From: Adineta steineri
Lineage: Eukaryota > Rotifera > Eurotatoria > Adinetida > Adinetidae
Length of the DNA: 64,000 nucleotides
Direction: 5' to 3'
NCBI GenBank assembly: GCA_905250115.1
Contig: CAJNOI010000172.1
Span: forward strand, 19,573-83,572
Part shown: in pieces, positions 21,918-31,543 of the stretch
Layout: every line of letters begins with the position of its first letter
Numbering within the stretch: the stretch's first letter is position 1
Program-made: the position numbers and the translations under genes
The notes under the pieces: generated by a model
What the model was told of the DNA's origin: nothing
Databases searched by the model: none
Seen by the model: only the letters and a program-made list of their open reading frames with translations

Positions 21918-24451
21918 TTAGTTATCATAGTCATACTCGTCAAAGAAGAGATCGTTCGGATGGGGTTGATAGTGTCGACGTTGGCGATGTTGACGATCGT
22001 CGTAATCATTTTCATTGTGATCATTATCATCAGGGGCATACTGACTGAGAGGCGCATGGGGCGTAACACTCTCCCTGCTTTGCAAAACTCTTTTTTTATC
22101 TCCGCAAAGTTTTAAAAATTGAAAAAAAAAGTTGTGTATGCTAAATTTAAAGAAAAATTCGTGCTGCGCTCCCTCTACCCTTGGCACCTCGGTTCGGCCC
22201 TGACTATCGTTTTCACGATTGAAGGCATCGAATAAGTCAACATAGCGTTGTCGTTCCTCGTCAGGCGTTTGTTGTGTACGAAAGGTGTGCCATCGAGTAT
22301 TTTTGATTGAAACCCTGTCAAGCCAGATAATCAAAAAGTCTTCTTCACGACAAAATAATAAGTTACACTTTCGTCGTAGGCTTTGTGACCACATGCTCAG
22401 ATGGTATCTAATTGAGTCGGGCTCCCAATTGGAATCTTGATCATGCATCATACAAGTCAATGAACGAAGTCGTGGCAAACAACAAGCTAAGTTTGGAACA
22501 CAGTCTAACGATTGAGTATTGAACACAAGATGTTCGACATTCGGAAATAATTCTCGTATTTGTTCGATGCATTCAGAATGGAATAGTTCTTTTTCGCCAC
22601 GAAGATCGAGATACTGAACAGTAGGAAAAACTTGGAATATAGCTTTGCTCAGAACAGCCAATGCCTTTAGTGGTAATCGAACAGTTCGAAGATTGGTAAA
22701 GATCGATAACTCTGTTCCTTTACAAAAGTGTCGCCCTTCGAAATGCTTAATTTCTAAACAGTTCACATGGCCTTTGAACCAATCGACCATATACTGATCC
22801 ATATTCTGACAATCAACATGTTCAACATAGTAAAAATAAGCGTCTTTCCTCTCATGAATTTGATTGGCCCACTCTCCCGTCAAAATCATCGGATTTTGCA
22901 GGAACCTATCGCTTCTAACGGCTCCTGTCCAGAATTGGTAGGCATAGATATTGAAACTAGCTCGACCCAAACGCTCAATCGTTTCACTCTGCTCTCTGAC
23001 TTTCTTATGCTGGTTCAATTGGTATGTATGCTAAATGTAGAAAGAAAAAATGTCGAAAGGAAGAACATCAAAAAAAAAATCAAAATTGAAAAAAGTCAAA
23101 ATGAAAAATATTGAATGGAAAAAATGTGGAATGAAAAAAGAATCGTGTTTGATGTTGATAATGGAATACTTAATTTCAATGGGTGTAGATGTGGGTGTGG
23201 ATGTGTGGGTCTGGGTGTAGATGTGGGTGGATGGGTGGGTGTGAGTATTTATCGTTTCTTAACCCACACCCAGACCCTAACTAGTCGACGTAACGATTTT
23301 AGACGAAGCCGAAAGAAAACACGAGAAAAATGATTAGAACAAACATCGATACTGGTCAATGACGACATCTAAGTATTTTCGACATTTTACCTTTCGACGT
23401 TTAGCAAGCAAATCGATCAATTGCATAAGCATAAAGACAAAGTTCGTCTTCTTGACCCAAAATGGAGTTTTGAATGCATCTGTGATTTGTACAACAGTTT
23501 CCGGATCTTGATGATGCCTCGTGGCATAGAGGCGTAGATGAACGAGTTTCGTCAGTGATGATGTGATCAGATCTTCCCAATTCTGTGCATTGAAAAGTTT
23601 ATGAGGTGCAGTGACTTCCAATTGAAGTAAATCAGGCATTGCTTTCAGGTGATGTGCTAGAAGATCGAACTCGATCGGTTTTCTGTCGTCGACATGAACG
23701 ATACAAGTCTTCATCATGGGCATGAGTGGGAACAGTTTGTTTTGATCGACGTCTCGCCAACGTCGAACACCATATTGTGCAGAAGTCAAACGAATATTGA
23801 GATATTTCAGATTCGGCATCAATCGTAATAGAAAACTGAAGTCACCAAAATTAATTTCTGGATCCGCAAAAGTGAAATATTCGATGTTCGAAGGTTTTAT
23901 TACATTATCAAAGAAATCGTATGGAAATCCGACATTAGTGGCAAAAGCCAGTTTTTTCACCGTTGGAAGCTGAAAGAACTGTGCTAAGTTCAAACCATAG
24001 GAGCGGTATTGCTCTTCTGGTATGCCAACTATCTTCACTGCGAGTGTCTCAATGGGTGTTTCGGCAAGCGAATCCAAAGCTATTTGTATCATTGTCGGAT
24101 CGCAATTATTCAGATCCATATGAAAGTAAAGTCGACGAAGCTGTGGAAATGAACTAAATTTAGGGTAGGCATGTAAGAAAGCATATATTTGTCCCGGTGT
24201 TTTATGCTCGGACAGTCCTAACTCTTCGATTCTACTTGAATAGGCGGGTAGTAGATTGAGACAAATAGCAAAATCATCTTTATGACATCGGATGAAATCA
24301 AATTGGAAACGTTGGCATTGAAGAATCAATCTATCGATTCGTCGATTTAGTTGGAAAGCGAATGCATTCACAATATCGAGACCATTGATGTGTTTCTCGA
24401 AGAGTTCCATAAGAATTTCGTTTGGAAGTTTTCAAACTTGGATAACGACAT
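21918..24451 (-). CDS. F-box / leucine-rich protein, two exons, with damaged start and TE-bearing tail
   Basis: Exon 1 runs from 24410 (or ATG at 24451) to 23391; exon 2 is 23030-21918. The GTAAAATG donor and TTTAG acceptor join in phase 0, giving about 710 aa. The F-box core NEILMELFEKHINGLDIVNAF is readable, but its opening lies in another frame: MSLSKFEN from 24451, then one base appears missing near 24430 before LPNEIL. So either translation begins at the internal ATG (24410) with a clipped F-box, or the allele is broken or mis-sequenced. Two leucine-rich blocks follow, one per exon. Near the end, residues after FNREND come from a 172-bp hAT-like insertion that keeps the frame, followed by an acidic tail. 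Probable SCF substrate receptor; target unknown. Confidence 0.7.
22031..22202. mobile_element. hAT-like MITE inside the coding exon
   Basis: Left end CAGGGGCATACTGACTGAG; right end, read inward, CAGGGCCGAACCGAGGTGCC. Flanking octamers ATTATCAT and ACTATCGT match at 6 of 8, as an old 8-bp hAT target duplication would. The element is read through in frame by the F-box gene's exon 2. Confidence 0.65.
23179..23277. repeat. Telomere-like hairpin repeat in F-box gene intron
   Basis: Long G-arm (GGGTGTAGATGTGGGTGTGG and further GTGGG units) followed by CCCACACCCAGACCC. It lies within the 360-bp intron 23031-23390. Confidence 0.75.
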
Positions 24452-24591
24452 CGTCAGTTACTAAATACAAAGAGTGATGCGATAACTGAAGCGTCTTTTC
24501 TTTTCTCTGTAATCCACCTGAGTATGTCAATGATGTTGCTATTTTATTGGAAGATCGTAAAATCTGAAATAGAATCACCATCTTGAGGGTG

Positions 24592-24617
24592 CGAGTGTAG
24601 TTAAGTATAGTTTTATT
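24592..24617. repeat. Half hairpin repeat (G-arm only)
   Basis: CTTGAGGGTGCGAGTGTAG without a following C-arm. Confidence 0.4.
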
Positions 24618-24758
24618 GTATTTTTGGCAAAGCATAGAAAACACAGTCTATCTAATCAATATACAATTGATTCTTTTTCTACCTTTGTTTTCTACTTCAG
24701 CCGGCATGTATTCGACAATTTTACGCGCTAAGAATTCCTCTAGAAATTTAACATATTT

Positions 24759-24811
24759 TTATCAAACTTTGAACATTCACTAAATGTGATTTTTGTTCAT
24801 AGTTATCATTA
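24759..24811 (-). promoter_or_regulatory. SECIS-like element, type II
   Basis: On the minus strand, about 115 bases after the deiodinase-like stop codon, AUGA (plus-strand 24806-24809) and UGAU (24761-24764) flank a stem. AACU pairs AGUU, an A/A mismatch follows, then UGAACA pairs UGUUCA. Eleven bases after AUGA comes a run of A, then a mini-stem UCAC/GUGA with loop AUUUA. This is the layout of a type II selenocysteine insertion element. Predicted by eye; no folding was run. Confidence 0.7.
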
Positions 24812-24926
24812 GTTCATGTTAAAGCTCCATGTATCGAGGAATGTCGAACAGATCCATATGAAATAGAAAACTAAGGTGGGGCAAGACAACAAGTGTACTA
24901 TTCATTTAAGTCATTTAAAAAAAGTT

Positions 24927-26197
24927 TCAAATAGTTTGAGAACGTGATTGATAGAAGTTAGCAATCCAGTTGTCGATTTCATTCATATCATAGGTAAATG
25001 TTTCTTTATCGGGTTCTGCTTTCAACACTAATTTGCCATCATAAATGACAAAGAAGCGAAATGGCCATGAACCATAAGTAGTATGAAAGATGTTATCCAT
25101 GTTGTCAACGAGCATCGACATTTCGAAATTGAAGTTCTTTTTGAATTGTTGTGCATTATTAAGTCGTTCTGCTAGCGTTGCTGGTTGATCAATACATGAA
25201 ATTGTCTTTCCTACAGGCCACTCATTCCGTGCATGTGCCTCAGCAATATAAATTGCTAAGAGGCGAATGCCGTTGGGCGCATGTGAGCGAACAAGCGCGC
25301 TACATATCAATTATAAACATATAAGTGTGTCTAGTTTAATTTTAACAAATAAAGAACTTACTTCATTCGCTCGACATTTGCCCGAAATGGAGGTCAGCTA
25401 GTTGACCCGGCCAATATTATCAATGGTTGACCAGATGACATTTGCGAAAACAGAGTAGTCGGATGGCCATCTGTTGTATACAAATCGACATCACGAGCAC
25501 ATTGATCTTGGTTAATTATGCCTTGTGTAATCTTGTTGTATTTGACTGAAAAAAAATTAATTAACAAAAAATATTGTTAACTCAAAAGTTTGACTTTTGC
25601 TAAATATCTTCTGATATTGTCAAATCTTTTCGAACAGTTTCTTACCATAGAAAGCGGCTTGAATAACAGGATCATTTAGAAAACGATATAAAGCAGTGCG
25701 TAGTGCATTGACATCATGATAGCCAAAATGTTCTACTACATGTTGTTGAATGAGATCGTGAACGAAACTATAAATTCTCAACAATCAATATATATTACAA
25801 TGAAATAAAAAAGTGAAACTTACGTAACAGCACACTCGTCAGTATAGTACTGATCCATAATTTCTTGAATTGAATCCGACAACCGAAGACGTGTTTCATA
25901 TATGACCATTTCACGAACTGTTTCGATCGATGGTAGCTCTGTAGTCAATTTGACTGTATCAAAACCCAGATGGCCCGACGTTGGAAAAAACATACGACAC
26001 GTAGGTCGTGGACGTTGAGGTCGACGTGGTGGAGGAGGTTCATAACGTGGCAATGTAGGAAGAGAGTTTGGAATTGCTGGTCGATCATTGATGTTTGGTG
26101 GTGGTCCTTCGTTCGCTATTGCTGTAGCTGTTTTCTCCGCAAGCTCAGCATAACGCTTTTTAAGCACGTCATCAGCTGATGTCGTGGAGACATCCAT
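24927..26197 (-). CDS. Iodothyronine-deiodinase-like selenoprotein
   Basis: Four exons: 25824-26197, 25646-25767, 25362-25545 and 24927-25299. Phases close for 350 residues if TGA at 25394-25396 is read as selenocysteine (residue 216). The active-site segment is GSTSUPPFRANVERMN, matching the deiodinase motif in which Sec precedes PPF. Downstream LLAIYIAEAHARNEWPVG carries the conserved EAH and W, and GSWPFRFFVIYDGKL ends the thioredoxin-like fold. The N-terminal 200 residues are not typical: Pro/Arg-rich, then a helical region, with no membrane helix visible. Deiodinases remove iodine from aromatic rings using Sec. In an animal without classical thyroid hormone, the substrate is uncertain. 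The SECIS-like hairpin downstream supports recoding. Without Sec insertion the product would be truncated before the active site. Confidence 0.85.
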
Positions 26198-26723
26198 TCT
26201 TCGTTGGTGTTTTTATGCAAATGTTAACTAAAAGAAAAACAACTCTTCTTTTTATTCGAGAACATGCATCGGCAGTAAGAAGAAAAATAAAAGTTGCGAC
26301 AGAACGAGAAAGAAAAAAAACCCTGCTCTTGCATCATCTTATTGCAATATTTGCTAAGGTTGTTTTGAGCGTGTGAGCAGACACATAACATTTCGAGGAA
26401 TTCAAAGAAAAATAATCATCTTGAGGATGTGGGTGTGGGTGAGAATCTCACCCACGCCCACATTCGCCCACTCTCAAGGTATTGACGTGGATTACATATT
26501 GAGACTGTAATTCCCTGACGACTTTAACTTTGCCAGACTCGCAGTTACATCCTCGCCCACAGTTGTTTTTCTGTTCTCTTGCAGCGTTTGATAAATTTTC
26601 TCAAGCACACAAAAAAAAACAAGATAAGAAATTGTAACTTTCCAAGTAAAATTATTTATCATTATTAAATCAACACTCGCATACATGTTGTCTCACCAAA
26701 AATAAAAACAAATAATTAATCTT
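26198..26723. repeat. Intergenic region with hairpin repeat
   Basis: A well-formed hairpin-family copy at about 26420-26478: TTGAGGATGTGGGTGTGGGT ... ACCCACGCCCACATTCG ... CTCTCAAG. Otherwise nothing recognised. Confidence 0.65.
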
Positions 26724-27235
26724 ATGATGAATACAGTCAATACTGATGTTAGTAATGAAAATGAACATTCAGCTGCTGTCGTACTACAAAACTCGAGTCA
26801 ATATGATATTCTGACGTCATTTTCCAGTACTTGAGATTTAGTATCGATGAATATTTGCAATGATACCAATGATTTTTATAGCTTGAAAAGTAAAATCAAC
26901 TCATTCATTCAAGATCATCCATTTATTGTTAATGAAATAAAAGATTATTTTTACGACGAATTGATTGAACATATTCTTAAACGTACATTTCGTGTCTCAT
27001 TTACTACAAATGACAGTGCACATACCAATAGTATATTTCGGCGGTTTTTCCGCCAACAAGATACAAATATAAGGATAATTTTTGATTATTTTTTTTTGAC
27101 GATGTCAGACTTTTAATACTGACTGATAAGTTTCAACAGTTGCCGTGGTCTTTACGTCAAGCTATTATCTATTCACTAAAATCAGTTGCGATTGAGGTTT
27201 CTCATGAAAGTTTATTTTATTATTTATATCAATGA
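26724..27235 (+). pseudogene. Broken gene of unknown family
   Basis: The ATG at 26724 opens 36 codons to TGA 26832-26834. The same frame continues through 27090 (VSMNICNDTNDFYSLKSK ... FRRFFRQQDTNIRIIFDYFF). At a run of nine T near 27089-27097 the coherent reading shifts one base to DDVRLLILTDKFQQLPWSLRQ, ending at TGA 27233-27235. One stop and one frameshift leave no continuous frame. About 165 residues in total, helical in character. I do not recognise the family. The TGA could be recoded and the T-run could be a sequencing error, so function is not excluded. Confidence 0.5.
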
Positions 27236-28205
27236 TCAATCCAGATATCAAATGAACATTTTATCTAATAAATAAATGAAGAGAAACAGGTTTTCAATAT
27301 TTTAATATCAATCTAACAATTGTTTATTATCATAAAACAGTCCTATAGCACTTTTTCTCACTGCGTAATAAATTATCAAGTAATTTTTTTTGTGTATACC
27401 TCGGTAAAGGATGAACAACTGATTATGAAAAGTTTTTGTTGGAAATTGAAATTACGTGCATTTTCGATTATTATAACATATAATATATGCACAAGAAGAA
27501 AGTCTTCAGAAAAGTAATTTGATTATTGCTCAGAAGAAACGATGGAAGCAAACAATTTATAAAAAAAAAGCACAGGTTTTTTCTCGACGTAAAATAAAAG
27601 TCGAACGATTGTCTCAAAAATTCTTACTGAAGACAAAGTTCGAATGATTAGCTAGTATAATGATTGAGTTGAATATCATTTTTAGATTTTATGAACTAAA
27701 TCTCAACATTCAAAGATTGAATATGACTGCGATAGAGAAACTATCTTTCATATTCGTAACAGAAAGAAAATATACTTTTAGACTTTGATAAAAAAATTCA
27801 TATACTACAGGTATAATATCAAGTAAACAGAATTAGTCAAACCACATTTTCCTCAATCGATGTCGTTTCACCTTCGATACTCCTAACTCATAACAAAAAA
27901 GCTCAATGATTATTTATTTGTATCGAGTAATTATATCTTGAAATCGCTTCTCTTATGTCTAGATCGTGACTTATCGTGCAACGTCAGCTAGTACTCCATC
28001 ATATATTTGAGGTGTGATTGTAAAGGAAGAAGTGACATCCACACCCACTCTTCAACAAATAGAAGTGAAAGTATCTTTAATAGATATGTTTTATTGAAGG
28101 AAGAGAATTTTATATGAACATTTATTTGAAAACTAACTGAGAAGATTATTATTATTGATAGAATGAACATATGTCTTTGTGTTATTAGATAGACGAGTAA
28201 TTGCT
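27236..28205. other. Intergenic region
   Basis: AT-rich, with one hairpin-family copy at about 28008-28056 (TTTGAGGTGTGATTG ... CATCCACACCCACTC). Short frames here are not convincing. Confidence 0.5.
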
Positions 28206-30193
28206 TTAGAGCCAAAGATCGAATGAGTTTGATTGAGACCTCCAACTCCATGATCTGCCACACTTAACTCCTGAATACCAATCGGTTAACAATTCATTTA
28301 AATCATAAATAGTATCCGTATATAGTTCTTTTTGACAACAGTATAATGTAAAATGAATAAGTGATGGAAAACGATTAAAGACTAGTTGAAGTCCTTTTTG
28401 AAAATGTTCAATTGTTAGCCATGATGATGGCTCAGCACCGACAAAAATTGTCAATTTTTTCAGTGGTAATGATGAAGATGATGAGTGAGAGTGAATTGTA
28501 TCAACGATTTGAACCAATTGAAGAAAAGAACTTGTTCGATCTTCGCCATTAAAACGAAGTACTTCGAGATGATCAGCAAGATATTTGCAAAGTTCAATAT
28601 TCGACGATAAAGCAAGACCAAATACAAGCGTTGCCTCAATTTTAAGTTCGCAGAAACGTGCTGCTCGTCGTGCAACATGTAGTAGAATTTGAAAATTTCG
28701 ATTAATAGCATCTCTACAATCACATGAAAGAATTTACACAATTAAATCAAGATTTTTGACTTACTTATCTTTTGTACAATCACCCAAAATCGATATTTTG
28801 CGAAGATTCGGCCAGTGAGAGACATTTTGTACAGCTTCTATCCATTTATCTTCTAAATAATCTGATTCGTCAATCTCTAACTAAAATTAAATACATTCGA
28901 TTCAATAAGATTCTTCTACGGAAAACAATTTCACTTTGAATAATAATTCGCTTTTCTTTCTTACTTCATCAACAGCGCCAATATCATCTTCTTCGTCTTC
29001 ATTTGGAAGTGATTCAATATTATTCGGATAGCGAATAAGAATGTACGTATTTTGATAAATCGAATTTCGTCCAAAAATCTTCATATAATTAGCGAATAAA
29101 TCATTTAAATTTTGTTGATCAATTTTTTCTCTGTAGATAACCGAAAAATGAAATCGAACATTGCATTGTTTCAATTTCGACATAGCTAACCATTTCCGTA
29201 CAATCTCTGCCCTTGGAAAATCCGTACCTTCACTAAATCTCACATAACCGTGGATGATTAATTCTTCCAGTTGTTCACTACGATAGATCTCTTTTAAATA
29301 ATCTAAAATCCATTGAATATTTCTGTGCACTTCAAGTTTGATACGACGTAATTGAGGTACGCAACTTGTATTCAATGGTATTTGATGAGATTGCATTGTT
29401 AAAACATGTTTATTGTGCATCATTCTAAATAACAGTAACGATTATTTTTTGTGAAAATGAAATTTTTCTTAGTTACTTACTGAGGAAATTTAATTCGTAA
29501 ATTACGTAATTTTGGAAGACGATTCTTGCTAAGTAATTCCACAAATAATTGACGTGAACATTGATCAATGGAGAGTGTATGAAGATGCATATGAGAAGAC
29601 ATAGAAGAAGAGATCATATTGACGTCATTCAAATAATTCTTGTCATATGCTGGCGAAATCTTCAAGTATAATGAACATAACCGAGGAAGTGAATCGAGTA
29701 TTGAGACAACAAAGTCAATATCTGTCCATTTGTCGTAATCTGAATAATGATAATGATCGATATTCATATCAATTGTAAGTGATTCGAGTTTGTTGAACAA
29801 TGGAAGAATATTGGCCAATAACGAATGATACAAATGAAGAGGAATATCTCGGATGGTGATCGCTTTTAATTTTGAAAATAAATATTTTTGATCATACATT
29901 CTATAGAGAAATGATTCAACTGCATCAGGAGTACGATGTTCGGATAGATGAAGATAAATAATTTGTGACGAATATTCTGGTAAAACGTATTCCATATAAT
30001 CTTCATAAACGTTTAAACTCATTCGTCGATTATTAGGTAAACAAAGTGGATGTTCACGAATAATTGATGAAAATCGACTATTCAATTCTTCAAAAGCATT
30101 TAGTAGATCGAGTGGAGACAGATATTCAAATATTGAACGAATTAGTTCAACGGGGAATTGTTCGAACAGTGTGTTTGAACTATCTGTATTCAT
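28206..30193 (-). CDS. F-box / leucine-rich protein, four exons
   Basis: Exons 29481-30193, 28965-29424, 28765-28880 and 28206-28713 close in phase for 598 aa. Residues about 9-50 form the F-box (FEQFPVELIRSIFEYLSPLD ... FEELNSRFSSII). Leucine-rich segments follow: LHLHTLSIDQCSRQLF, LPKLRNLRIKF, LEELIIHGYV, LRKISILGDC, LKKLTIFVGA. A Glu/Asp-rich stretch (NEDEEDDIGAVDE) marks the end of exon 2. Likely an SCF substrate receptor. It is a third distinct F-box architecture in the window, more intron-rich than the one at 13749. Target unknown; all splice sites are GT..AG. Confidence 0.85.
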
Positions 30194-30949
30194 ATTTTTC
30201 TCGACTGAATATTATCTGAGAAGATAATATAGACTATTGTCGGCGAATAAAACACAATGAACTCACAATATCGATAAATGAACAAAGTATGACAAATGAA
30301 TATAAGCCGATATTCATTGTCAATAGTGACCAATATTATGCAATGAAAAAAGGTGATTATCTGTCTTTCAAGTATTACTTAACAAGTATAATATAAATAC
30401 ATAGCAAAAGAAATATCATTTATTGATAATTCTCGTGAGAAGGATTCTTAATTTATTAATTTTTTCTCGAAATTGAGATGAAACACAAGTTCCGAATGTA
30501 ATTCAACTCATTATACCACTTGCTAGATAATCGGAAGATTCCATTGACAAACAATCAAATATCATTTTTCTATTAAATAAGTTATGTTTAAATCTATGGG
30601 CAATGCATGGTCGATTCTTCAGGCGAAGTAATTAAATATAAGATTTTGGTGGAATGCTACTCGAGTCCATATCTATCCTTATATGTACCCACTGATGAAG
30701 TTGTATAAATACCATTATTGTCTATAATTTTTGAATTGTTAAATATCTAATACTAAAATCAATTATTTGAAGCACAGATCTAAATAAGTTAGCAATAATT
30801 TATTTAACCCAAATAATAGAAACCTGTTGTTTGAAACTTGGATAAATTAAAAATGAATTATGAACTAGATAATAAGCAACCAGTGTGGCTGCATAAAAAG
30901 TTTATTATTATTCTTGATATATAACAAAAATGTTAGCTAGCGAAGCGCC

Positions 30950-31125
30950 TCAAAAGTAGACGCCGTCGGGTCCACAATTTTTTGGGCTCGTTCAATAAAA
31001 AATTAAAGAAATTCAAAAACAAATATTATTTTGATAACATATTTCTTTCAATCCAGACCCGGACCCGACGGGCTCTACTCAAAAGAGATACTTTTTAATT
31101 AAACAGCATTGCTATTTAAACAAAT
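30950..31125. mobile_element. Foldback repeat sharing its flank with 45626-45666
   Basis: Left CAAAAGTAGACGCCGTCGGG is echoed inverted by GACCCGACGGGCTCTACTC about 100 bp later. The adjoining block TCAAAAGAGATACTTTTTAA with AATTAAACAGCAT recurs at about 45634-45660, so this is a dispersed family. Confidence 0.5.
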
Positions 31126-31318
31126 GTGCATAACCATTAAATTATGTAAGTAGCTGACTCCTCTCCTATAGAATTTCTGAGCTGTTCTTTTATTAGATGA
31201 CTGACTGTGAAAAATCTGTAAGTTTCTTTTTTCGGGACTATTTATCAAACACTTTCAACTGTTATGATATTTTTTGAATAATTCTGATTTTGATTAGCTG
31301 TTCGTTAATATACATATA

Positions 31319-31421
31319 TAGGGGTGTAAGTAGATCGGTCAAGCCGCCGCCGTCGACGGGTGAAAAAATTTCAATATATTCTAGCCGCCGTCGCCGATCG
31401 GTTCATCGGCTTACCCCTCTG
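31319..31421. mobile_element. Short GC-rich foldback element
   Basis: AGGGGTGTAAG at the left matches inverted GGCTTACCCCT at the right, with GATCGG/CCGATC inside. The internal sequence has GCCGCCGCCGTCG runs that stand out from AT-rich surroundings. MITE-like, class unknown. Confidence 0.5.
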
Positions 31422-31543
31422 GTTGTTATAGTATAGTCGAGTTTATTGCGAGAAAGGAAAATAAAGAGAAAAAAGGTCAGCACGTCTGCAACTGCATACT
31501 ACCTACATTATTTCTTTCTGATTTGTAGACTTTGATTATTAAA

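Larger units (their letters stand above)
30194..31543. other. Intergenic region with two foldback elements
   Basis: AT-rich spacer between the F-box gene (minus strand) and PSME4 (plus strand), which diverge from here. Two GC-rich foldbacks are described separately. No gene recognised. Confidence 0.5.

Noticed and set aside
25394-25396. TGA as an ordinary nonsense mutation in a pseudogene
   Set aside because: It sits at the deiodinase selenocysteine site, all other exons are intact, and a SECIS-like hairpin follows.
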